Assembly (NCBI GenBank): GCA_016713535.1 | Contig: JADJOY010000033.1 | Location: forward strand, 56,860-120,859 | Length of the DNA stretch: 64,000 nt | Origin: JADJOY01 sp016713535 [NCBI: Deltaproteobacteria bacterium] | GTDB taxonomy: Bacteria > JADJOY01 | Direction: 5' to 3' | Part shown: positions 43,638-52,900 of the stretch, piece by piece | Numbering within the stretch: position 1 is the first letter of the stretch | How the letters are laid out: each line of letters begins with the position of its first letter | Notes under the pieces: generated by a model | The model's input: only the letters and a program-made list of their open reading frames with translations | Told to the model about the DNA's origin: nothing | Databases searched by the model: none | Translations under genes and position numbers: made by a program

Positions 43638-44726
43638 TCAGCTCGCCTTGCGGAACTTCTCCATGAACGTGACCAGGCGCTCGACGCCGGCCATCGGCAT
43701 GGCGTTGTAGATGGACGCGCGCATGCCACCCACCGAGCGGTGGCCCTTGAGCCCGATCAGGCCCGCGGCCTCCGACTCCTTGGCGAACTTCTTGTCGAGA
43801 TCTTCGCTCGACAGCAGGAACGTCACGTTCATCCGCGAGCGGTGGTCCTTGGTGGTGACGCTGCCGCGGTAGAAGCCGTCCGAGCCGTCGATGGCGTCGT
43901 AGAGGAGCTTGGCCTTGGCCTCGTTGAGCTTCGCCATGGCGTCGAGCCCGCCCTGCTCCTCGATCCAGGCCAGCGTGAGGCCCACCAGGTAGATACCGAA
44001 GCTCGGCGGGGTGTTGTAGAGCGACTGGTTGTCGGCGTGGGTCTGGTAGCGCCAGATGGTCGGGATGGTCTTGGGCGCGCTCGCCATCCACGCCTTCTCG
44101 ATGATGACGATCGTCACGCCCGAGGGGCCGGCGTTCTTTTGCGCGCCCGCGTAGATCAGCGCGAACTTCGAGGCCTCGACCGGGCGGCTGAAGATGTCCG
44201 ACGACATGTCGCACACGTGCCGATGGCCCGAGAACTGCGGGAGCGTGGGCCACTGGGTGCCGAAGATGGTGTTGTTCGAGGTGGTGTGGACGTAGGCCGC
44301 GTTGCTGGGCACCTCGACACCGTCGAGGCTCGGCAGCTCGGAGAAGTTCTTGTCCTCGCTGCTCGCGACCGACACCGCGCTGCCGAGGCGCTTCGCCTCC
44401 TCGAGGGCCTTCTTCGACCACGCACCCGAGAGGACGTACGCCCCGACCTGCTCGTGCCCCAAGAAGTTGAGCGGGATCTGCGCGAACTGACCGCTCGCGC
44501 CGCCCTGCAGGAAGAGCACGTCGTGGGTGTCGGGGACCTGGAAGAGGCGCTTCACCCGCGCCATGGCGTCGGCGTTGATCGCCTCGAACTCCTTCGAGCG
44601 GTGGCTGATCTCCGCGACCGAGAGGCCCACGCCGTCGAGAGCGACGAGCGCCTTCGACGCCTTCTCGAGCACCGAAAGCGGAAGGATCGCGGGACCCGGA
44701 TTGAAGTTGACGGGACGGTCGCTCAT
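43638..44726 (-). CDS. serC: Phosphoserine aminotransferase
   Basis: A 362-residue PLP aminotransferase converting 3-phosphohydroxypyruvate and glutamate to phosphoserine in serine synthesis (also 4-phosphohydroxythreonine in vitamin B6 synthesis). It opens VNFNPGPAILPLSVLE, the SerC signature, with EISHRSKEF, FLQGGASGQFAQIPLN and the PLP lysine in IYAGAQKNAGPSG. MRASIYNAMPMAGVERL gives the usual C-terminus. AAGGAG lies seven bases before ATG 44726. Length is standard. Neighbouring serA or serB genes are not present. Confidence 0.96.
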   Translation of the reverse strand: MSDRPVNFNPGPAILPLSVLEKASKALVALDGVGLSVAEISHRSKEFEAINADAMARVKRLFQVPDTHDVLFLQGGASGQFAQIPLNFLGHEQVGAYVLSGAWSKKALEEAKRLGSAVSVASSEDKNFSELPSLDGVEVPSNAAYVHTTSNNTIFGTQWPTLPQFSGHRHVCDMSSDIFSRPVEASKFALIYAGAQKNAGPSGVTIVIIEKAWMASAPKTIPTIWRYQTHADNQSLYNTPPSFGIYLVGLTLAWIEEQGGLDAMAKLNEAKAKLLYDAIDGSDGFYRGSVTTKDHRSRMNVTFLLSSEDLDKKFAKESEAAGLIGLKGHRSVGGMRASIYNAMPMAGVERLVTFMEKFRKAS

Positions 44727-44944
44727 GACGTCGCTCCTTGTGTCGAGAGGTCCTGGAAGCGCGCGGCGCCGCAACCTGCGCACGAGACTCGAGCGGCGCG
44801 CGGTGAACCGCTCGATCTAGCACATTTCGCAGGCGCGGGGAGCGCGCGCCGGAGGTCGGTAGCCGCGCCTCCGGGCGCCGGGGTACAACTGCTTTCGCGC
44901 GCGGTTCAGCCGCGCCCATCCAGCCGCTCGCGAGGAGAATCCGC

Positions 44945-45247
44945 ATGGCATCGGCCGAGCTCGCCAAGTTGATCGAGGATCTCGGGAATCCCGATCCGAC
45001 CGTCCGTCACAAGGCGGCCAACGACCTCGCCAACCTGGGCGTCGACGCCACCGAAGCGGTCCCCACGCTGATGGCGCACTTCCACGACCCCGACCAGGGC
45101 GTGCGCGTGATGGTGCTCAACGCGATCGGCATCATCGGCTCGCCGGCGCGGGTGGCGGTGAACGAGCTGCGCAAGCTGCTCAAGGACCCGGACGAGGAGG
45201 TCGCCCAGATGGCCGACTTCGCGCTCGTCCAGATCCAGGGGTCCTGA
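44945..45247 (+). CDS. Small HEAT-repeat protein
   Basis: A 100-residue protein made of about three HEAT repeats (DLGNPDPTVRHKAANDLANLG, HFHDPDQGVRVMVLNAIGIIG, LLKDPDEEVAQMADFALVQIQ). Such short solenoids bind partner proteins. GAGGAG lies seven bases before the ATG and a TACAAC -10-like box is at 44884-44889. It is followed 35 bases later by a TPR protein gene. Confidence 0.85.
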   Translation: MASAELAKLIEDLGNPDPTVRHKAANDLANLGVDATEAVPTLMAHFHDPDQGVRVMVLNAIGIIGSPARVAVNELRKLLKDPDEEVAQMADFALVQIQGS

Positions 45248-45282
45248 CCCGACCGCGCGAGCGCCGCGCGCACGGGCACCCG

Positions 45283-45915
45283 ATGCTTCGCCCGTGGTGG
45301 CGCTGGCGAACGCGCCGGTTGCTCGATCGAGCGCGGGCGCAGCAGGCGGCGGGGCTCACGGGCTCTGGCCAGGCGGCGACGCTCCGAGCCGCGCTCGCGG
45401 CGGCGAACCGCTGCGGCGCCGGGAGCCCTGAGCTCGCGCGAGCCCTCGACGCGCTGGTGGCGCTCGCCGCCCGCGACGAGCGGCTCTGCTCCGCGCCTGA
45501 CCTCGACGGCTGGATCGAGCGACGCGTCGCGCTCGGGGCCGACGACCTCGCGCGCGCCTCGATCCTGAGCGGTCACGCTCTCACGTTCCGGGCCGCGCGC
45601 CAGCCGAGCCGCGCCGAGCCTCTCGCGCGGCGGGCCCTCGGCTTGCTCGACGCCAGCTTGCCCGCGGACGACCCTCGCCTCGAACAGGCCCTGGACACGG
45701 TCGCGGGCATCGCGCTGCGCCTCGGCCACCACGCCGAGGCCGAGGAAGCCCTGGGCCGGCTGCTCACGCTGGAGGAGCGGCGCGCCGACGGGCTCGAGCT
45801 CGCCGCCACGCTCAATCGCCTCGCCCAGGTGAAGCGCGCACTCGGCAAGAACGTCGAAGCCAGCGACCTCGACGAGCGCGTCGCGGAGCTTCGCGAGCGG
45901 CGCGGCCTGCGGTGA
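45283..45915 (+). CDS. TPR-like helical protein
   Basis: A 210-residue protein with no signal peptide. The C-terminal two thirds read as tetratricopeptide-type helix pairs (RQPSRAEPLARRALGLLDAS, LDTVAGIALRLGHHAEAEEALG, LAATLNRLAQVKRALGKNVEASDL). The N-terminus is basic (WWRWRTRRLLDRARAQQ). It is co-oriented with the HEAT protein and probably co-transcribed. Function unknown. Confidence 0.7.
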   Translation: MLRPWWRWRTRRLLDRARAQQAAGLTGSGQAATLRAALAAANRCGAGSPELARALDALVALAARDERLCSAPDLDGWIERRVALGADDLARASILSGHALTFRAARQPSRAEPLARRALGLLDASLPADDPRLEQALDTVAGIALRLGHHAEAEEALGRLLTLEERRADGLELAATLNRLAQVKRALGKNVEASDLDERVAELRERRGLR

Positions 45916-45970
45916 GCGGATTCGATGCCACCCGGACCTCAGCCATCGCACACGGTTGAGCCAATGGAGC

Positions 45971-46248
45971 GCGGCCGCTCCGTCGGCCGCCCAGGCGCTC
46001 GTGCGGGTGTGTAGGGGAGGGCGTCAGCCCTCCCGAGCCGTCGCCGGCGCCCCGGCCCGCCGGAGGCGGGCCCTCCAGACCCGAGGGGGGGCGGCGTGTA
46101 CAGGGTGCGACGGTCCGGCGACGAGTGCGCCAGTGCGTATCGCCGGGCACGCGGCGCGTGCCCCTCCGACGCACGATCGAACGGCTGGAGCGCGGCCGCT
46201 CCGTCGGCCGCCCAGGGCCGAGCGCCGGGTCGGTGACGGAGCACCGAC
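45971..46248. repeat. Hairpin repeat cluster with CTCCGT loops
   Basis: In the 435-base gap before the DUF1318-like gene, two identical hairpins GCGGCCG-CTCCGT-CGGCCGC (45971-45990 and 46192-46211), GGGAGGGC-GTCA-GCCCTCCC (46015-46034), GGCCCGCC-GGA-GGCGGGCC (46054-46072), GGGCACG-CGGCG-CGTGCCC (46145-46163) and GTCGGTG-ACGGAG-CACCGAC (46229-46248) follow one another. The last loop is the complement of CTCCGT. Confidence 0.85.
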
Positions 46249-46301
46249 GCTCCAGGCCAGGGTGGGGCGCCGCGAGAAGCCGCGACGCCTCCGGGCGTTG
46301 G

Positions 46302-46307
46302 TAGACT
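46302..46307 (+). promoter_or_regulatory. Candidate -10 element (TAGACT)
   Basis: TTGG-TAGACT, a TAnnCT-type -10 box, 44 bases before the ATG of the DUF1318-like gene. An identical TAGACT stands before the cobalamin-binding gene (3278-3283). No good -35 box is visible. Confidence 0.35.
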
Positions 46308-46350
46308 GAGCCCGTCTTTCGGGTCTCGAATCACGGACGGAGCTCCCACC

Positions 46351-46944
46351 ATGCGTACGCGATCGCGGATCGCCGGCGCGCTGCTCGCCGCAGCGTCCGG
46401 CACGGCGGGCTGCAGCCTGCTCATCCCGGACGTGAAGGTGAACGTCAACGTCTACGACCAGCGCACCCAGCTCGAGAACCAGGTGCGGGGTACCTACGAG
46501 GAGCTCTCCGACGAGCTGTTGCTGGTCGCGTCGGTGCGCGGCATCGACCCCAACGGCAAGCTCACCAAGCCGCCACCGCTGGCACCCGGCAAGGAAGAGG
46601 CGCTGCGCGCCGCGCAGAGCCGTGAGTTCAACCGCGACGACCTCGAGCAGGCGATGAGCGAAGGCTGCGCCGGCGAGTCCACCGACGGCGGCGTGGCGGC
46701 GCGTCCGTGCGCGCCGGCCGATCGCGACCCCCGCTACAAGGCCTTCACCGAAGCCCTCGTCGCCGAGGAGAACGCCGACCGGCTGGTGCTCATGCGGCGC
46801 GTGATCGCCACCAACTCCGATCTCACCGCGAAGGACCTCGAGCAGGTCCGCAAGGTCTTCGCCGACGTGAACCGCGAGAACGCGCGAGCCGGCTGGTGGG
46901 TGCAGCAGGCCGACGGGAGCTGGGCGAAGAAGGGCGCCACGTGA
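46351..46944 (+). CDS. DUF1318/YdbL-like lipoprotein
   Basis: A 197-residue lipoprotein: the signal AGALLAAASGTAGCSLLIPDV has lipobox TAGC, followed by VKVNVNVYDQRTQLENQVRG. The C-terminal segment LEQVRKVFADVNRENARAGWWVQQADGSW resembles YdbL/DUF1318 proteins, periplasmic proteins encoded with YnbE/YdbH in enterobacteria. Its TGA overlaps the GTG of the giant CHAT lipoprotein (GTGA), so the two proteins are made together and may act together at the envelope. The first conserved part (YEELSDELLLVASVRGIDPNG) is not one I can place. Confidence 0.65.
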   Translation: MRTRSRIAGALLAAASGTAGCSLLIPDVKVNVNVYDQRTQLENQVRGTYEELSDELLLVASVRGIDPNGKLTKPPPLAPGKEEALRAAQSREFNRDDLEQAMSEGCAGESTDGGVAARPCAPADRDPRYKAFTEALVAEENADRLVLMRRVIATNSDLTAKDLEQVRKVFADVNRENARAGWWVQQADGSWAKKGAT

Positions 46945-49900
46945 GCCGCCGGCCGCCGACACGTTCCGCCGCCGCGGGGCTCGCCGCCGCACTCCTCGCG
47001 GCGTCCGCGTGCAGCTCGGCCCGCCCGGTGGCTCCGGGCACGGACCCGACCGCGACGCTCGCCGGCGCGCCGGTGCGCTCGACCATCGACGGCCTCTTCG
47101 ACGCGAGCTTCCTCACCAGCCACACCGTCAACGAGCTCTTGCCCACGCCGTCGCCCGACGGCACGCGGCTGCTCTTCGTGTCGGAGCGCGACGGCCAGAA
47201 GGACCTCTTCATCAAGCCGCTCGGCGAAGGCGTCGGCCGCGGCTCGATCCAGGTCACCTTCCACGCCGCCGACGACACCGATCCGAGCTGGTCGCCGGCC
47301 GGCGAGCGCATCGCGTTCTCGTCGCAGCGCGAGGATCCCGACGGCGACCTCTACCAGGTGCGCCTTCCAGGCGTGCCGGGGCTCGCGGAGCTGATCGGCG
47401 AGCGCTCGGTGTGGCAGCGCGCCGGGGTGCTGACGCGCCTCACCGACGGCATGACCGCCGACCGCCAGCCCGCGTGGTCACCCGACGGCGAGCGCATCGT
47501 GTACACCTCGCGGTGGAAGAACGAGAGCGCCGAGAACCTGTGGATCCTCGACCCCTCGAAGCCCGCGTGGCGGTGGCGCATGACGTGGGCCGGCGGCCAC
47601 GACCCGGCGTGGACGCCCGACGGCCAGTGGGTGATCTACGCGGTGGCGCGCGGCGACGATCCGGCCGACACCGACCTGTGGGCGATGCGGCCCGAGGACT
47701 GCGCCGAGCGCCAGCTCACCGCCGGCACCGCGCTCGACTCGAGCCCGTCGGTGTCGCCCGACGGCCGGCACCTGGTGTTCACGCGCTTCGCCGAAGACAC
47801 CAACGGCGACGGCAGCGTCACGCTCGCCGACAACCCTTCGATCCAGCGCCTCGACCTCGACACGCGCGCGCTCGCCGACCTCGATGCGGCGCAGCTGCCG
47901 GTGCCGGTCCCGCTCACTCCGTCGGACGGCTTCGACGCTTTCCCGCGCGTCGTCGGCAGCCGCCTGGTCATGGCCTCCGACCGCCTCGCGGTGCGGGGCA
48001 AGAACCTCGACATCGTCGAGCTCCCGCTCGAGGGGCTGGTGCGCGAGGAGCCGACCCGCGTGGCGCAGATGGCGCTCGCGAAGGAGCTCGACGGCCACAC
48101 CGCGCTCGATCCACGGGTGCGGCTCTTCGCGTACGAGAAGGTGCTGCGACCCTTCCCGGGAGCGGAGGCGGGGACTGTGGCGGGAGCGGACTCCGCCCCG
48201 GCGAGCCGCGCGATCCTCGACGAAGCCCACGAGCGGATCGGCGAGCTCTACCTCGAGGCCGGCCAGCACACCGACGCGGTGCGGACCTTCGAGGCGCTGG
48301 TGGCGAGCGCCGCGCCGACCAGCCTCGCGCGCGCACGCGCCGAGATCGAGCTCGCGCGCATCCGCCGCGCGGCCGCCGAGGACGATCTCTCAGCACCCGC
48401 GCAGCGCCACGACCTCGAGCGTGAGCTCGACGGCGGACTCGCCGCGCTGGCCGACATCGGCGCCCGCTTCGTCGCCGAGCCCGAGATCGCGGTGCGCGTG
48501 GCGACCGAGCGTGGCCGCCACCACCTCGCGCGCGGCGATCGCGGCGCCGCCCTCGACGACTTCCGCGAGGCCGAGAGCGCCGCGGGAGCCTTCCCGCGGC
48601 TCGCCGCGGAGGTGGCGTTCGAGCGCGGCCGCGTCTACGAGAGCGTCTCGGATTCGCAGGGCGTGATCGGCTCCGACGTGAACCTGCTGACCCGGTACCA
48701 CGGCGTGTCGCCGTGGGGCGAGCGCGCCGCGGAGCGCGCGATCGCTGCGGTGCTCGGCGACGAATCGGTCGTCGACGCACCCGAGCGACTGGCGCGGCTC
48801 GCGGCGCTCGCCGACCAGCACAGGAGCGTGCCCGTGCTGCCGGCGCGCGCGCTGCTGGAGATCGGCAAGGCGAACGCCGAGCAGGGCCGGCCCGAGCGCG
48901 CCGAAGAGGTCTACCGGCGCATCCCGAGCGAGTTCCCGGACGACGCGGACGAGGTCGCCGAGGCGCGCTTCCGCCTCGCCACCCTCGCCTACGCCGCGGG
49001 ACGCTGGGACGAGGCGCTCGACCAGTACCGCGCCATCCAGCGCGAGGTGTCGCCGTCCGACAAGGCCTACGCGCTGGCGCGCCAGGCGTTCGTCCGCAGC
49101 GCGATCGAGAAGGGCACCAGCGAGCTCGAGGGCCGCGATCCGCAGAGCGCGATCGCCACGTTCGTCGGGCTGATCAAGTACGACCCGAGCGTGGTCGAGG
49201 CGCACCGCGGGCTGGTGCAGGCCTACGTCGCCTCGAAGCGACTGCCCGAGATCCTCGCGTTCTACGAGAAGGAGACCGCGCGCGCGCCCGCCGACGGGGT
49301 CGCCGCCTACGCGCTCGGGCTCGCCCACACCTACGAGGCCAAGCCCGACTTCGACGCCGCGGAGAAGTGGCTGCGGCGCTCGATCGTCCTCGAGCCCCGC
49401 AACGCCTACGCCCACCAGACCCTCGGCTACGTGCTCGAGACCCGCGCGGCCCAGACCAGCGAGCCCGGCGTCACCCGCAAGGTGGTCGACGCCACGGTGG
49501 GCGCCGCCCTCGGCAAGGTCGGGATCTCGACCGGCGACGATCGCGGCCGCACCGAGCTCCTGAACCAGGCGCTCGAGCGCTACCAGGCCGCCGCCGCGCT
49601 CTCCAACGAGACCCTGAGCCCCGGCCAGCAGGCGGACCTCGAGCTCAACATCGGCAACGTCTATCGCGCGCTCGGCAACGAGCTGCGCGCCTACGAGGCG
49701 TACGAGGCCCGCGAGACCTCGGGGCGCCCCTTCGCCCTCGCCGAGACCGAGGCCATCTTCCACACCAACTTCGCCAAGGCCGCCGAGGCCACGGGCCACC
49801 TCGACGAGGCCGAGACGCACGCGCGCACGGCGCTCGCGTTCTGGCGCCAGAAGGAAGACCTCGCGCGGATCTACGAGCTCACCGACAGCCTCGGCCTGAT

Positions 49901-52900
49901 CTACCAGCAGCTCGGCCGCCACGACGAAGCCGTCGAGGCCTATCGCGAGGCGCTCGAGCTGAGCCGGCGTCGCGGCGACACCGCGAACGCCTTCCGCGCG
50001 CTGCAGAACCTGGCGGTCAACCTCACGTTCTCGGCCGAGGGCACGGGCGGGCGCGGCAACTGGGCGCTCCTCGACGAGGCGCTCGCGCGCCACGAGGAGG
50101 GGCTCACCAAGCTCGGCGGGGACACCGGCTCGTCCAGCGAGAGCGGCTTCGCGGTCACGAACGTGACCGTGGCGCTCGCGGGCGAGTCGTCCACGGCGGC
50201 CACCGGCTTCGACGAAGCGGGGCTCCGGCGCCTCTTCCTCTCCTTCATCGCGCGCATCCACCGCGACGCCGGCAACCTCGACGAGGCGATCGCCGCCCTC
50301 GAGGCGAAGCGCGCGACGCTCGCCAAGCTCGACGTCGACGACGCGAAGAAGAACCCGGGTCTCGCCACCGACCACGCGGTGCTGAACGAGCAGCTCGGCG
50401 CGCTGCGCCTCGATCAGGGCAACGCCGCCGCCGCGCTCGAGCCGCTCGATCGTTCGCTCGCCCTCAGCCTGGCCCTGGGCAACGTCGGGGCGGTCGGCGC
50501 GCTCAACACGCTGGAGCAGCTCGCGCGGCTCGCAGGTGAGTCGAGCCCGGAGGTGCTGAGCGAGACGCGCCTCGCGAAGCTCGTCGACCAGGCGGGCCAG
50601 GTGCGCGAGCTCGCCGGCGCCGCGGCTGCGGGCAGCGGCGATCGCCGGGTGCTGGTCGCGCGCGCATGGAACGCCGAGGCCGAGCTCGCGCGCGTGCAGG
50701 TCGCGCGCGACTCCACCACCGGGGGCGCCAGAGGCGCCGCGTCCGGGGGCACCCTCGCCGCGCGCTTGAAGGACACCCTCGACGCCGCGAGCCGCGACGC
50801 CGCGGCGCTCGATCGCGCACGCGGCGCCCTCGATGGCGGCCTCGCCGCGCTTGGCGCCCCCGCGCCGGACGACCCCAACCCGCTGCGACGCGCACGCGCG
50901 ATCCTCGCGATCAACCGCGCGCGGCTCGGGCTGCGCACTCCCGCCGACGCGACCGCCGTGCGCACCGCCCTCGACGCCGCGATCGACGGTCTCGGCGAAG
51001 TGGCGAACGACGACCTGCGCTGGCGCGCGTTCGCGGAGCGTGGCGCGCTCCGCCAGCGCAAGGCCGGCGACGAGGAGGGTGCCGCCGCGGACCTCGGCGC
51101 AGCCGGCGTGATCGCCAAGTCGCTGCCGCCGGGCGCGCTCGAGGCGCTCGACGCGGACGAGGTCGAGGTGCTGTTCGCGCGGCTCGCGCGGCGCGCGCTC
51201 GCGGCGGGCCAGGCGAGCCGGGCGCTCATGCTCCTCGACACCGCGCGCGCGATCGAGCTCGCCCAGACCGTGGGCGCTGGGCTCACCGAGGGCGCCGGCG
51301 CCGCCAGCACGGCCGCGCCGGTGGACGCGAGCGCCGAGCTCGCCGAGGAGGCCGCACCCCCGAGCGCCACGGCGACGAAGAAGGAGGTGCTCGCGGGATA
51401 CCGCGCGACGATCGGCGCGTGGCGGGCCCTGCAGGCGAAGAACGAGCCGCCCGCGCCGGAGGAAGCGAAGCGGCTGTGGCAGGACGCGAACTCGGCGTTC
51501 GCGACGCTGAGCGGCTCGTCGCCCGCGCTCGCGAGCCTGCTCACCCGTGAGCCGCTCGACCCGGGCGACCTGCAGGCACGGCTCGGCAAGGGCGAGCTGG
51601 TGCTGGTGCCCGCGCAGCTCCCGGGCGTGGATGGAGTCGTGGTCTTCCGCCTCGACGCCGAGCGCCTCGACGTGGTGACGGTCTCCGCCTCGGCGAGCGC
51701 CGCCGAGCTCGTCGCGCAGGCGGTCGGTGACACCAAGCCCATCGCGATCTACGTCTCGCCGCGGGGCGCGCTCGACCGGCGGACCGGCGGCGCCGCTTCA
51801 CCCGGGCGCGGCGTCCCGTCCGCGCGGGTCGCGAGCCTCGCGCACCTCGCCGCGGCACTCGACGCCCGCAACGTGCTGCGCGAGGGCCAGCTCCGCATCG
51901 CGCTCGCGCCCTCGCCCGAGCCCGACGCCGCGATCACCGAGGTGGCCGGCCCGACGGCGGACCGCGAGCGCATCCTGCGCGCCCTCGACGGCAAGCCCAT
52001 CGTGGAGATCGCGACACCGATCGTCGGCACCGCCGATCCGCTCGCGCTGCGTCCGGCGCTGCCTCTCGACCCCGGCAGCGTGCGGCGCTTCACCGTCGAG
52101 GACCTCGTCATCGAGCCCGCGCGACGCCGCGTGCTCCTCGCCGAGTCGATCGAGGCGCCGACCCTCACCCGCGAGGCCGCGCTCCAGCTCCTCGCCGCCG
52201 CCGGCTTCCCCTCGGTGGTGATCGCGCCCGATCCCGCCGTGCGCGCGGGCGTGGTGGCGGTGCTCGGTGAAGCGTCGGTGGGCGAGGCGGTGGCGAGCGC
52301 GCGCACGAAGTCGCCCGACGCGTCGATCGAGCTCCACGGCGCGGTCGGCTTCGACGCCGACCAGGCGATGGCGTTCGCCGAGGAGCGCTACGGCGATCAG
52401 GTCTCGCAGGGGGTGCGCGCGTACCAGGACAAGCGCTGGAAGGACGCGGCCGACGCGTTCGCGGAGGCCCTCAGCCTCGAGGTGGTGCTCGACCGCCCCG
52501 CCGACCGCGCGCAGCTCCTCTTCCGCCTCACCGACGCGTGCGCTCGGTCCGACCAGTGGCAGCGCGCCGCCCACTTCCAGGAGCAGGCGGTCGCCGACAC
52601 ACGCAAGCATGGCGACGCCGCGGGGCTCGCCGGCGCGCTCTTCGACCTCGGCGTGTTCCGATCGCGCGAGGAAGACTGGGACGGCGCCCTCGCGGCACTC
52701 GGCGAGTCGGCCGAGCTGTGGGGCAAGCTCGGCCGCGTCGCCGACAAGAGCCAGGCGCTCGCCACCCAGGGCATCGCCGAGGAAGGCGCGGGACGTTACG
52801 AGCGCGCCCTCGGCTACTTCGACACCGCCCTCGGCCTCGAGGAGACGAGCGGCTCGGCCGAGGGCCAGGGCCGCCAGATCCGCCGCATCGGCCGCATCCA

